Positions 47,566 to 59,908 of a DNA stretch of 64,000 bases are shown in pieces. Position 1 is the first letter of the stretch, and each line of letters begins with the position of its first letter. Below the pieces are notes generated by a model. It saw only the letters and a program-made list of their open reading frames with translations, had not been told where the DNA came from and did no database searches. Both the position numbers and the translations under genes were made by a program. The stretch lies in contig NC_026503.1 of NCBI RefSeq assembly GCF_000182925.2, forward strand, positions 3,720,001 to 3,784,000. The letters run 5' to 3'. This DNA is from Neurospora crassa OR74A (lineage: Eukaryota > Ascomycota > Sordariomycetes > Sordariales > Sordariaceae).

Positions 47566-49843
47566 GATGTGCTGTAGTGGCCGATGGCACTTCGTTCGCT
47601 CGTTGCGCGTTGCGGTGCTGAGGTGGAAGAACGAACAAGGGTGCTTGCAAGAGAGAAAGTGGGTGCAGCAGTGAGGAGCAACTGAATGTTATAAGAGATC
47701 GGCCGCAATAAATTACGTACCGGGCCGCCAGCAACAGTCCCAGGGCTTCCAGCCCAAGTTCACAGCAAGAGAACTGCACAAGGCGCCTGCTTCATAGGCA
47801 CATTCATCAACGAATCCAAGGCGAAAAGTCGTCTTTCTTCTATCTACAGCTAGCGCTGGAGCCAGGTGTGTCAGGTTCAACGGGCCGCTTGTTATCATGA
47901 CAAAGTTCCATCCAACCGCACAATCCATCGCCTCCCCTTGGAATCCTGCCCGTCGGTCATCCCCTCCGTAGCCCAGAGTCCAGAGCTTGAGCATCCTGTC
48001 GATGCCATAACATGATTTCCAGGTAGCGCTCATGTATATCGGCGAAAGCCCGCATGGCTCGCTTAAGGCAAGCCCTCGTCAAATGTTCAAGCACCCAAAG
48101 AAAGGCCCGAGGTACATAACGCGTGATGCCATATGCTAACTGTCGCTATTCAGAACGGTTGTAGAGGTGGCGGTTGAGGAATATGGGTGTTTCGCCGGGC
48201 GTTGGTATTATGAAGCAGAATGATGGGGGGATTGTTTTCGCGCCCCATGTTTTCCTCCCCTCCACCCAAAAAAATTTAAGAGGGTGAGCTCCAAGGGTCG
48301 ACGTATGATCCCAACGGGGACAGAGATCCTCATGCCCTCGATGTTTCCTAACTGGTGTGTGGTATGCCCCAAGTGTCAAGACGCGAATGGAAAGTTTGTA
48401 GAGAGATGCAGGGAGCGAATGAAGGGAGTAAGCCAAGGCGCCGCTTTTGCCTGGCCAGGAGACGGCATATAGACGCGATCTAGCAGGGACCCTCTGATGC
48501 GATAGCCGTGCCTCCATCTCCATCGCCAAAACAAGTGGTGCAACAACAACTCGAGCCTTGAAGCTATTCGCATTCCGACCCTCATTGTCCACAAAAAAAA
48601 AAATAAGATGACGTATCGCGTATGCGGAGGCCACATTTTATGCGCCTGAAAAGAGTTGCGAGACCTACCAACAAAATGCAACGTGCCCAATAATGACAAT
48701 GTCTTGGGATTATGGACAAGCGCAAGCACCAATCCAATATCGACTCGCACTGGCGACATCTTTTGTCGGTGAACGAGAAGGAGGTGAGGTTGGCAAGAGT
48801 TCAACGACGCTGCTCCTGCCTCTCGTCCCAGGTCGGGAGGGCCTGCATCCACTGCATCGGTCGCTTGAACGATTTGAGTTCACAAACCCAAGATCTTGCA
48901 GCGAAACGGTCCACATAGCAGAACCACGGGCCTGAAGAACTCCAAAATCGCAGCACAAAAGTTGCGATCACGATGAGTAGTTCATCCGACGGCTGGTAGT
49001 ACAACGCACTCGTGGATTCAGTTGATCACACCTATCAGATTGTTAGAACACCTTCGGAATGGAGATAAAAAGGTAAATGAGATGAATTTGCCGTACTTAA
49101 CTAAGAGCATGCACTTGTTTGTTTGGTCGCTCCTGCGTTGAAAGTCAACATTGCTGGCATCACTGCAGCGCGTCAATCCGACGAGAGTTGTGAAGTTGGG
49201 CGGATGACGATAGGAAGTGGGCGGCGTTCCTGCTTTTGGCGTGATCCGAATGCCGCGTACCGTGTGACCAAACTACAGCAGAAGACGCTGCACTGTCCGT
49301 CGTACTCCAAGTTCACTGCATCCGTCGCGCTTCGAGATGCAATGCAATTTACGAACAGCATCATCACACCCCGAACAATATACAGAAAGAATAAGGGGAT
49401 TTCACAGAAATTATGTGAGCTCAGACGAGTTCCAAGATGTCACAAAGACCTATGCGCCACTATCTGCAAATACTTTTAAGTTGCTTTGATGGAAATAACA
49501 GCGCTGAGACGTGAATGGCACAAGGCTCGCTGTGGAGGAGTGGAGGGGCACCAGTCACGGTCGTTTCTAAGCGTGTGGTTGCGTCTCCACGTGACGCAAT
49601 TGAACAGTTAGAAGAGCGCAAGCCACAGGTCCCTTGCTGCGCGCCACACTTACTCCCCGCGTTAGGGCAGCTTGGGGAGCCGCACAGGCCTAGTGTGTGG
49701 CTTGTTTTCGCGCAAGTCCACACAAGAATTTGGAAAAATATCGTCTTGCACTGACTTCGGGAGCTTTTTACGAAGCGCAACTCAACCTTCAACTTACCGA
49801 AACCCGGCCTTTACTTTCAGTCATTTGAGGTAGGAGGGACAAA
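47566..49843. promoter_or_regulatory. Divergent region between chromatin gene and ribosomal protein uL2
   Basis: About 2.3 kb upstream of both genes. Frames present are short, overlap on both strands and lack codon bias. I see no RNA gene. Confidence 0.4.
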
Positions 49844-51003
49844 ATGGGTCGCGTCGTAAGTAAATCCCGATATCTTCATTATCCAGCTGTTCTCTCGAAA
49901 CGATCGCGACGAAACTTCCAAACTCGAAAACCGACGACGACAATGGGGGGAAACCGACAATCGCATAAAATTCGGCGCCCAGGGCGGCAAGGGGGCGGCG
50001 ATTTGGAGATTTGGAAGTGATCGAATCGAGAGGATATTTGGGATGCACCAGCGCATGGCCCCAAATGGCAGAGGAAAGGCTCGGAGCACGAAACGGCAAT
50101 GATGTCGATGCTGACCATGCATCTTCTACCCTCAGATTCGCAACCAACGTAAGGGCCGCGGTTCCATCTTCACCGCCAACACCCGGTTGAACAAGGCCCC
50201 GGCTAAGTTCAGATCTCTCGACTATGCCGAGCGCCACGGCTACATCCGTGGTGTTGTGAAGGAGATCATCCACGACCCCGGTCGTGGTGCTCCTCTCGCC
50301 CGCGTTGTCTTCAACTCCCCCTACAAGTTCAAGAAGCAGCGCGAGACCTTCATCGCCAACGAGGGCATGTACACCGGCCAGTTCATCTACGCCGGCAAGA
50401 ACGCTGCTCTCACCGTCGGCAACGTCCTCCCCCTCGGCTCCGTCCCTGAGGGTACCGTCGTCTCCAACGTCGAGGAGAAGGTTGGTGACCGTGGTGCTAT
50501 CGGCCGTACTTCCGGTAACTACGTCACTGTTGTCGGCCACAACCCCGAGGAGGGCAAGACCCGCATCAAGCTTCCCTCCGGTGCCAAGAAGGTTGTCTCC
50601 AGCAGCGCTCGTGGCATGATCGGTATCGTCGCCGGTGGTGGCCGTACCGACAAGCCCCTCCTTAGTACGTTTTCCCCGGTATACGTGGTCCTCCGAAAAG
50701 AGCGGAAGTGCTGATTAATTCTACAGAGGCTTCTCGTGCCAAGCACAAGTTCGCTGTCAAGCGCAACAGCTGGCCCAAGACTCGTGGTGTTGCCATGAAC
50801 CCCGTCGACCATCCTCACGGTGGTGTAAGTTTTACAGGTGTCCGGAATTCTGAACGCGAGCTGACATGGTGCTACAGGGTAACCACCAACATATTGGTAA
50901 GGCTTCTACCATCTCCAGGTACGCTGCCCAGGGTCAGAAGGCGGGTCTCATTGCCGCCAGGAGAACTGGTCTCCTCCGCGGTACCCAGAAGACCAAGGAG
51001 TAA
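49844..51003 (+). CDS. rpl2: 60S ribosomal protein uL2 (L2/L8)
   Basis: Four exons: 49844-49855, 50136-50664, 50727-50824 and 50878-51003, 254 aa. The first exon holds only four codons (MGRV), a common ribosomal-protein design, and is followed by a 280-nt intron, the longest in the gene. The protein shows the family signature: '[20 protein letters not shown]', '[20 protein letters not shown]', '[20 protein letters not shown]' with the invariant His near the peptidyl-transferase centre, and a short basic end. uL2 sits at the subunit interface and is needed for peptidyl transfer. Codon bias is very strong, as expected. Confidence 0.97.
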
Positions 51004-51955
51004 AGCGATTTCTTGTTTGTCATCTGGGCTGGGGTTTCTGGGATTGCATTGGTCTTTGCTGCTTTGTAGTTACGGTACTGCGAAGGCGGCTGGGAGACTT
51101 CCTCTTTTTGCAAGCATCTTGGGACGTACCGGAATAAAAATGATTCCCACACAAAGCAGCAAGACGGGTGCCAGATGCGAGCCGTGGTCCTTCAGATGGT
51201 GAGCGAGCATGACCCTTGAGTTCAGGGCGCGTCAATCACATCAAGGAGACTCGGAAGGGCATGATAACTATCATCCTAGGCAAATTGATGAGCGGACATG
51301 ATCGTTTTTCTTCGGTCAAGAGGAAGCAACTACAGTTACTGGTCTACACGTTGTGACAAGACTATGTATGAGGGGTAATGCGAAAAGGAGAGAAGACTAT
51401 GCGGCATCTAATACTCTTGATGCTAGCAGGGAGAAACTTGATACCCAATTGCTCTACGCTGTTGTGTACGTACTGGCACCTGACGTCAAATTCTGGAGAC
51501 GATGGACCGTCTACTTGGATTGTAGTAGCTCCTAAATTTACTCCGATGTGCATTGCACTACAGCAACACATGCCCAATTTTTAGCGTGGTGCGTTATCGT
51601 GCAATCTCCTCGCGATATCACCGAACTGAGGTCCAAAATGCTTTTGACACATCCAATAACTCGACCACAACGTCTCATCGCTGGCAAGCTTGAGTCTCTC
51701 ATCGGTGTCTCCTATGCTGTTGGAGCTCGCCGACATGGTCAACCTAGTGCTGCTGGGGCAACTCGGTGTTTCTACTCCACCGCCCCAGTGAATCCATTCC
51801 CTGCGGCGAATCCTTCCACCTCGAACCTAGTGCGCGGTTGCGACCCCGCCGTGGGCTGCTTCTCGCTGTCAGCTTCGAATCTTATCCCAGTCAACAACTC
51901 TTTCCACACAACAACCCCAAGTCGCTTCAGCATTCGTAGCAACCCGTTCAGCAAG
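51004..51955. other. Intergenic region and adenosine kinase leader
   Basis: The left part is the uL2 3'UTR. From about 51638 the plus strand is open in frame with the adenosine kinase start (separate entry) and is A/C/T-rich, as leaders here are. Confidence 0.4.
51638..51955 (+). other. In-frame upstream extension of adenosine kinase (possible mitochondrial presequence)
   Basis: An ATG at 51638 is in frame with the adenosine kinase ATG at 51956 with no stop in between, 106 codons. The stretch has about ten Arg/Lys and only two acidic residues, with 'GATRCFYSTAPVNPF' resembling a matrix-processing site. It could direct a mitochondrial form from longer transcripts. Alternatively it is a pyrimidine-rich leader that is open by chance, since such leaders encode few acidic residues. 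Confidence 0.35.
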
Positions 51956-53274
51956 ATGGCCGCCACCAAGGACTACAGACTTCTCTGCCTTGAGAATCCC
52001 CTTCTCGGTGAGTCCTGCTCTTTCCCGCCAGTCTCATCTTGTTTACACCTGAGTTGGCGCCTGTCAAATTTCTCTGGCAGTTCGGGCGCATCCAGGTTTT
52101 CCATACTCCCAATCCGCCTCGCAGCACCACGGCGCAACCCTTCGTCCTCCTTCGTTCGCAAGAACCTGCATGATGCAAGTGAGCTGTAGCTAACAATCGC
52201 ATCTCAGACATCCAAGCCTTTGGCGATGAGGCTCTCCTCGAGAAGTACGGCCTCAAGGCCAACGACGCCATCCTCGCCGAGGAGAAGCACCAGGGCCTCT
52301 TCGAGGACCTCCTCCAGAACTACGATGCTAAGCTGATTGCCGGTGGCGCTGCCCAGAACACCGCCCGCGGTGCTCAGTACCTCCTCCCTCCCAACAGTGT
52401 CGTCTACCTCGGCGGTGTCGGTGACGACAAGTACGCTGCCATCCTCCACGATGCTGTCAAGCAGGCTGGCCTCCGCGTCGAGTACCGTGTCGACCCCAAG
52501 ATCAGCACCGGCCGTTGCGGTGTTGTCATCACTGGCCACAACCGCTCCATGTGCACTGAGCTCGGTGCCGCCAACCACTACGACCTTGAGCACTTGAAGA
52601 AGCCCGAGGTTTGGTCCCTTGTCGAGAACGCCGAGGTCTACTATGTCGGCGGCTACCACTTCACCGTCTGCCCTCCCGCCATCATGGAGCTCGCTAAGCA
52701 GGCTGCCAGCGGCAACAAGCCCTTCATCCTCTCGCTCTCCGCCCCCTTCATCTGCCAGTTCTTCAAGGAACCCCTTGATGCCTCCGCTCCCTACTGGGAC
52801 TACGTGATCGGCAATGAGGGCGAGGCCGCCGCCTACGCCGAGTCCCACGGCCTCAACACCACAGATGTTAAGGAGATCGCAAAGGCTCTTGCCAACCTTC
52901 CCAAGGAGAACACCCAGCGCAAGCGCGTTGCCATCATCACCCAGGGCACCGAGCCTACCATTGTTGCCATCCAGGGCGAGGATGAGGTCAAGGAGTACCC
53001 CGTCCACTCCATCGACCCCGCCAAGATCAACGACACCAACGGTGCCGGTGACGCCTTCGCTGGCGGCTTCGCTGCCGGTGTCGTCGAGGGCAAGTCTATC
53101 GAGGAGTCCATTCACATGGGCCAATGGCTCGCTAAGCTCTCCATCCAGGAGCTCGGTCCCTCGTAAGTTCTCACAACTCTCGTCTCTGCAATACTTTTTA
53201 TTCCACATGTATCAACTGACAACGTATGTAACAGCTACCCTTTCCCCAAGCAGGCTTACCCCGGCCACAACTAA
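51956..53274 (+). CDS. ado1: Adenosine kinase
   Basis: Three exons: 51956-52007, 52208-53162 and 53235-53274, 348 aa. It is a PfkB-family kinase: N-terminal 'LLCLENPLLDIQAFGDEALL', the GG motif in 'KLIAGGAAQNTARGAQYLLP', and the C-terminal PfkB signature 'NDTNGAGDAFAGGFAAGVVE', where Asp299 is the catalytic base and GAGD forms the anion hole. The end 'YPFPKQAYPGHN' is the usual one for fungal adenosine kinases. It phosphorylates adenosine to AMP and keeps the methylation cycle running by removing adenosine from S-adenosylhomocysteine breakdown. The first intron is 200 nt with CTAAC shortly before the acceptor. An in-frame upstream ATG at 51638 may give a longer form. A 334-codon antisense frame is a codon-bias shadow. 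Confidence 0.95.
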
Positions 53275-55329
53275 ATCTGGGAGACCAGTATCGTTGGCTA
53301 GCAGGGCGTGAATTGAAGAGGCAGTAGAAGAGTTGTTAGTAGAGCGTTCTTGTTGTTCAGCGCAATAGGAGAAGAGGCGTTGGTTGTGAGGTATCCAGGA
53401 AGCCTTTTAACATCAGGCTTAGGTTAGGTTACTTGACTGCATACAAATGGTTCAAATTTTGGCATAGGATCATGACTAGTTCATCCTGGTCATAAAATGG
53501 TTTCAACAACGGCACAATATACCACGGGTTTTTACGGCATCAATATCTTTATGTTTACTCCCGCTAGGGTTTTTGTTCGAACAGTAGTGTGAAGAAAGCT
53601 GGTACGAATGAGCGCGAGAAGCTGGAATGACTGTAAATAGAGGTTGGATCCTGACAGCGGACCTGATCGACTTGACATCAAGAACCTCGGCTCTCCTTCT
53701 CATGTGATACCATTTTGGCCATCTAAAGGTGGATGCGACAGTGTCCTTCTATGAATCACCTATATTATTGGGCCCCCAGGTTGTATTTCAAATTTCCTCC
53801 TTGGGATGGGCTTTGTGTCGGCCAAGGGGATACATACCGTTCCTCCTGTATCAAGGTCCATGGGTTTCCAGCTTGAACAAGTTCGACTTGGGTACGAGCG
53901 ATTCTTTCTCTCCCTTCCCCGGGATTTCTTCCTTATCATAATTTTTTTTTTCTTCTTTTTTTTTCTCGAAGGGGGCATGCTGAGCGAGATCCACCGTCAC
54001 AGTGCTCCTTTCGGCTTGGCCATGACCGACAAGAGGCTCTGCTTACCCAGCCTACTCAACTCGGATCACTTTCGAGTCTACGGCTCGACTCGACAAGGGA
54101 GACCGCAGAGTCTTCCCTTCCCTCAACCACGTACCTCTACATATGGTGACAACTACCCATCCTTCCCTAGTTGTCGGGCAAACTACCAAAAGGTTGATCT
54201 CGGAAATACATCTATTCATTTGCAAGAAAGGAAGATCAGCCGGAGGCAGCGTACTCATGCCCCGACCAGATAGGTATAAGATGACTAGCATTGACACATT
54301 CAGAGGCATGGTGTATGGTAATATAGCCTTGAATTTCCTCGTTGAAGTTCTGCTTTCAAAGTCATGTGTCGAAGCGCGCGTCTGTCAATCTGCTAAAAAC
54401 TCAAATTCAGTTTTGGTTGTGTTGTTCAGTATCTTTCGTTCTTCTTCCTTGTCTTCATTCCTCTCTGGCTAAGCTTCAACATCTGGAGCGCCCAATTCCT
54501 CTTTTGCTCAAATCCTCGTCTTTTTTTTCCACCTCGAGAACGGAAACCCCACTGCTTCTTGATTCTTTCGCTTCTCTGCAACTCCTCACCTTTTCCTTCC
54601 TTCCAAAAAGCCCTTTCATACACATACTTGGGTCAATAGTAATACGCTGTTCCTGTCACTCAAAAGAGGCGAGACGAAAGCAACAAGAACCTGCATAATT
54701 GCCTCCGGTAAGTGGTGGCAGGACCACGGGACGGTTAAGGTCGAATAAGACCAAACGCGCAAATAGTGAAATGAATCCAAGATGCGTGCGTGATACGCCA
54801 CTGATAAAGGAAGCACGAGGCTGTGCGAAGCAGAATAACTCATTGGGTGGGTGATCACCTTGCTGACTGAGTTTTGCAAATTCCTTTTCAAGCGCGTTCC
54901 GTCTTGTATTCCTTATGCCTCGTCATTCTTCCCCGACTCCTAAGGGAGGGACAGCGCAGACGTGCAGACAATCAGTTGTCGAGGTGTTAACGGCAGTTAG
55001 AATGACTGAAGCCTCCAGCATGGTATGGCAAGAAGCTATCGCAAATGTTCTTATCCGATTTCGCCATCTGGTGACCCCAATGTGAAATGGGGTTCTGCGA
55101 ATCATCGCTTAAGTCATCGTAAACGTGTTGTCGCAAATCCTTGTCGTGTCGGTGTCTACTCCCAACAATATTATGGACTCCGGACTAGACTAAGCGGATG
55201 GGTTCCTTAACGCAGATTTCTAGGCGAGAGGCACGGCCGACCATTCAACTGTTGTTGCCATCATTGAAGAGTACCAGTATGGTAAAAAAAACCAGTGTTT
55301 GTGTTTTGACGTATGATCAACGTCGACAT
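53275..55329. other. Intergenic, convergent 3' regions
   Basis: About 2 kb between adenosine kinase and the SMG7-like gene. It contains T-rich tracts (53941-53964) and a C/T-rich stretch at about 54425-54610 that looks leader-like on the plus strand but is not followed by a convincing start codon. No gene called. Confidence 0.4.
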
Positions 55330-58300
55330 TCAGCGCTTGGGGAACCCCGGTGGGGGCTGGGGCCTTCCGCCAGCTTCGAAGCCCGGAGGTGCAGCAGCGA
55401 AGGCAGCCGAGGTGCGCCCGTATTCATTAGCCCAAGCGTTCATAAGAGCTTGCCTATTGTACTCCTCAACCTGAGAAGTGGCATAGGTGTCTGCGTTTGA
55501 CTGGTTGAAGGCATTTTGATGTGCGGTCCTGGTAGCCATGCCACTCTGTCCGAAGCTGTTGACTGCGTCAAACTGTCCTCCATTCCCATATGCGCCACTG
55601 GGGCTCGAGTTTCCGTGAACAGGTCCGAAGCCTGGGGGGATCCTACCAACCAAACCGGCGGACTTGGGAGCCGCTGACACGCCGGGGTTGCGATTGGGAA
55701 CAGCGTCCCAGTGGGACTTTGCTGGCAAGCCCCAAGGACTGTTCACTGGCGGCAGGCTCGAAGTTGCACCCGAGAAGGACATAGAGGAAAAGGGGGAGTT
55801 GGGCATGTCACCCCACAGCCCAGGGGGGTTGCCGACAGCAGGATTCCAACTGGAACCAGCCCCGCCGACATTGGACCGTTGTCTCGAATGCGAAGCTGAT
55901 GCCTGTCCCAGCTCCGGCCATACGCCGCGGGGAGAAGCAGACTGATGCTTTGCGGAAGTGGAAGGGATAAGGCTGGCCAGCTGGTTGGCCAGTTGCTGTT
56001 CAACGGTGCTAGGGCCAGTGGTAATCGAGGCTCCTGACGGAATTGCGGTGTTACTCATGCTCTTAGAATGCAGATATGGTGATCCGTGTCCTCCCCAAGG
56101 ACCGGGAGTACCACGGCTCACGGAAGACCTCGGGACGTCGTTGTCAGCAGCCGCAGGAGTGTAGAAATAGTTCCAAGGCAATTGCTGGTATCCTCTGGCA
56201 GTAGCTGACCCCGGAGCTGACCCCGACGCAGAACCATGCCCCGAGCCTGAGCCTGGGCTAGGAGATCCGAAAGCATTGCGAAGCTCGTTAGCAGTGACAG
56301 AACCGATTCCGTACGAAGTTTCGTCTGGTCCATGGCTGCTGGGCTTCCGAGTATGGTCCGTGGTATCGGGGGGAGCAAGGAAATCGCTCAAGAGCTGATA
56401 CATTTGGGCGTCAATGGAGTACTCGGAGTTTGAAGCAGCCTGGGGTGCCTTTGGTGCTCGTGAAGCAGAAGCCCGGCTCACAGCAGGCTGCATCTCCTTA
56501 GGATCTCTATAGAAATCACGATCTTCAGCAAACTCGTCTAGGCTGTCTAGAGCAATCTCCTCAATAGGTGCCGCGACGGGAGCGGCAACTGCGGCAGCCA
56601 CAGGAGCCGAAACAGGGTTCGCAATCGGAGCATCCACGGGAACCTGCTCAGCTATGGGAGACGGAATATGCTCAGTAACCGGAAGTCCGGTCTCGGAGGC
56701 AGGTTGTTGTTCGACTTCAGGTTGCGCAACGGACTCCTGCTTTCCGCCCTCTGCATACGCGAACTTGGTCACCTCGCGCGAATCCTCTATAAGTTTGCAA
56801 ACCATGAGAGGGAAAGCCGAGCGTTCAGCAAGGTCAATTGCACAGAAGAGGACATCGAAGATGCGAGTGAAAGCAATGTCGTCTTCGGTAAAGCTGGCAT
56901 CCTTGACGTCCTCAGCTCTGGGCTTCGGCTTGCAAGTGGTAGGATCATAAGACAGTTGACAGCCGTCATGAAGGTCGGGCCCGTTCAGGCATTTGATACC
57001 GATGGTTTCCTCGTCCTCGGGGAACTGGTATGGAACGATAGACTTAAGGTTGGTGTCGCTCAGCCACAACTCGAACAGAACGGTGAGCGCGCGGCCGAGA
57101 GCCTTGCACATGTTTCCGTAAAGCGGCTCCAGGTAGGCCTGGAACTCCACGATGTCCTTGCTGTAGGAGCATAGCCAGGTCATATACACGCGCAAAAGGG
57201 GCAGCGTGCGTTGGAAGGTGGCAGTATATCTGCTGGTCGTATCCGCTTTCTTCGTGGAAGCATCACCAGGGGCAGCCGGGCGCCGCAGGATATCTTGAAC
57301 TTCCTCGTGGAGGATGCGGGAGATCGTATGGATGACCCGAACGTTCTGCAACAAGATAAATTGGCAGGACAGAGATTTCTCGGTTGTCCAGCCAGCTACG
57401 TAGTCATGTCAGCATCTGGTCATGTCGCAATCACTGAGATTTTGCTCACCTTCAACATTCTTCTTTCCAACAACGTAAGCCGTGATGTTGATGAGAACCA
57501 TTTTGAGAAGAACTTTGGTAACATCGGCTTGGTTGCTCTTGGTCAAAGCCAAAGCCAAACGCGTGTCAACCTCGGCTTCAAGTTCCTTGCGCTCGTTGAA
57601 CTCCTCGCCCTTTGCGTAAAAGGCATGGAGCTTGACAAACCAAGAGATCATAGCATCATCACTACCCTTAGCCGCGGCAGCAGCTTTCCGCTTCCGAAGG
57701 GTTTTGAACTCGGTTTCGAGGTTGGCCGGGGCATTCGGGTGCGGCTTGTCACAGGCGATGGCGCGGTAAAAATGGTAAACAACCTCCAGATGGTTCTCGA
57801 GGGTGGCATAGATGTGTCCACTCTGGTGATGGGCAAATCCAGACTCTGGCACGAGGTCATTGGCCATTGAGTAGTAAGCCAGGGCGGTGTCGAAGCGGCG
57901 GTCCTTGGAACGGATGAGGGTGCGATATCTGGCCAAGTCGCCCATATATACCAAGGTTCTGTGGCAGGACGCGGTGACAAGCCCCTCTAGGTTCGCAGCG
58001 GTAGCGTCGACCCTGTCTTCTTCCGGCACAGACATGTCCTCCAGGTCGGCCATGCGGGCAACACGCTTTAGTTGTTTCATGTTGTAGCGGGCGCACACTC
58101 GCTGGAGATAGCCCTTGTAGAAATATTGGGTCGTCTTGAGGAAGGCCAGATAGAGCTTCTCTATGCTGCGCTTGTGGACCGCTTGACCAGATCCCTGAAT
58201 TTTGCCGATGGCATTTCGGTAGGCATTGGTGACCATGCTGTGGGTGCTCCAGAGGGTCTGCTCGACGTCCAGTTCGCTCGCTGCGCGAATGTCGGTCCAG

Positions 58301-58644
58301 ATGATGCTAACACAATGGAGACGGTAGCTAGCAGCGTATTAGTCAAACGTGAAGTCTTTGGTGGTCAAGGACAGCTCCCACTTTTCCATTAGCTTCTCGA
58401 TCTTTTGGAAGCGAGCCTCCTCATTCGAGCCCGGTCCGCCATGCTGGATGCTTTGAGTTTCCTTGTGGATCGCAGCTCGCAGCTTCTGGGCGGCCCTACG
58501 ACACCGACTTGGTTAGCAAAGAATCTCTAGTGAACAGTCCAGCCAGCAGAGATATTCCACATCTAGACGGCCATTATGCCCCGGTTCGAAGATTACTCAC
58601 TTCCATGCCTCCTCGGCCGGTGGAATGGCACCTGTTGTCGCCAT
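55330..58644 (-). CDS. EST1/SMG7-like protein (nonsense-mediated decay or telomere factor)
   Basis: Four exons: 58601-58644, 58382-58495, 57450-58327 and 55330-57395, 1033 aa. The N-terminal half has the 14-3-3-like plus TPR architecture of Est1/Smg5/Smg7: 'YRLHCVSIIWTDIRAASELD' early, then 'YMGDLARYRTLIRSKDRRFD', 'ALAYYSMANDLVPESGFAHH' and 'HIYATLENHLEVVYHFYRAI', followed by the helical EST1 DNA/RNA-binding-type region ('FHKLHAFYAKGEEFNERKEL' type). There is no PIN domain, so it is Smg7/Ebs1-like rather than Smg5/6. The C-terminal ~450 residues are disordered and hold four PPG-hydrophobic motifs (NPPGLWG, IPPGFG, APPGFEA, PPPGFPKR), ligands known for GYF domains. The intron-2 donor is uncertain: GTGGGA (54 nt) is preferred, and GTCCTT (45 nt) also keeps the frame. 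Confidence 0.88.
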
Positions 58645-59908
58645 GATGCCGGGTTTGGGCGTAGTCGACGAGCAGTCGATGTCACCCACCGCGGATGAAG
58701 TTGTTGTGTGGAGCAGAAAAGGCAAGGCGACAACAAATCGATGGGCGTCCGTCTGGAGGGGCGACTGGAGCCGTTATGTACGATGGTGGAGGGTGGGCGC
58801 CCGAGCAGGAGTACCTATGTATGTATGCGTAGAGTTCGGCGTGTCGTAGTCGGAGGTATACCGGACTAAATGTTGTGCAAATTCCGGGCAATTGAGCATC
58901 AAGCTCTACACTAAGCCTGGACAAACCGAGATGGGGCGGTTGTACTGCAAGTGCTCCATCACTCGTTCAGAAATTCTCTTCGGCGGATGTGCGCAGGGGG
59001 GCGCTGCGTCTCGCGGGCTGCAGGTCGACAACGGTCCGGCGATGTTGAGCACATTGGAAGGCGGGACAAAAAATTGTATGACTAGAACGGCGAGGCGAGA
59101 CCCGTATCGCGGCAATCGGAGACGAGTACGCGGCGGGCGTAGTGGTGGTTGTTGCGAGGAATCCTATGCCGATCCGGTGACGCGCGCAAGGCGGAACCTC
59201 CAAAACGAAGATTGGGGGTCTGCAAAGAAAAAAAGTTGGGTCGGACGGGATCGATAGAGATGCAAAAGATGATCAAGGGGATAACGCGCGCAATCATGTG
59301 GGTGTGTGGTCCGTCCCCTCTGCCGCTCGCTCGCCAAAGAGTCGGGTCCGGGTCCTTTGACGTTGAACTGAGCTGGCCGATGTACAGGATTCCACTTGTC
59401 CCTAGTTCTAGGTACCTACACAGTAAGTAGTACCCTACAGCACCCACGGCTCACTAGCACTTGACGCTAACAATGTCCCAGAGGGCAATTGGTCCGTGCA
59501 TATTAGACATGATGAAAGTGGAAGCTTTCACTCCAGTGATTTTCATCACCTGTCGACATCGAATTCCACTCCAACGATATCTGAGCTTGCGTCAACTTAC
59601 AATCAGTCATATGCGAATGGATTACGTACATATCACTAGTGATAAAGAGGGCTAAACCGGATGATAGAACATCGAAGTTCTCAAACTCAAGGAGTAGGGT
59701 TGGTTGGAGAAACCACAATATCGAATCGTTCCACGACAACGTTGCTGGTCTGATTCACTACAACCGACCTCAATATCAAATCCAAAACAAAGGGTAAAGG
59801 AAGCAAGCGGTATACCTAGCCCATGACCAACAGAATTCGGGTACAAATAAATGTCATTGCAAATCTAGTCCATCAACACACCCAAAAGAATACCGATAAG
59901 GCACAAAC
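58645..59908. promoter_or_regulatory. Divergent region between SMG7-like and ZNF511-like genes
   Basis: About 1.26 kb; a TAGGTACCTACAC motif lies at about 59408-59420. No further gene is recognised. Confidence 0.4.

Noticed and set aside
52204-53208. 334-codon frame antisense to adenosine kinase
   Set aside because: Same cause; Leu/Val/Gly/Asp-rich product without family features.
53806-54273. 155-codon plus-strand frame with a Phe/Ile run
   Set aside because: The hydrophobic run comes from a T-rich tract; the rest has no coding character and no leader.
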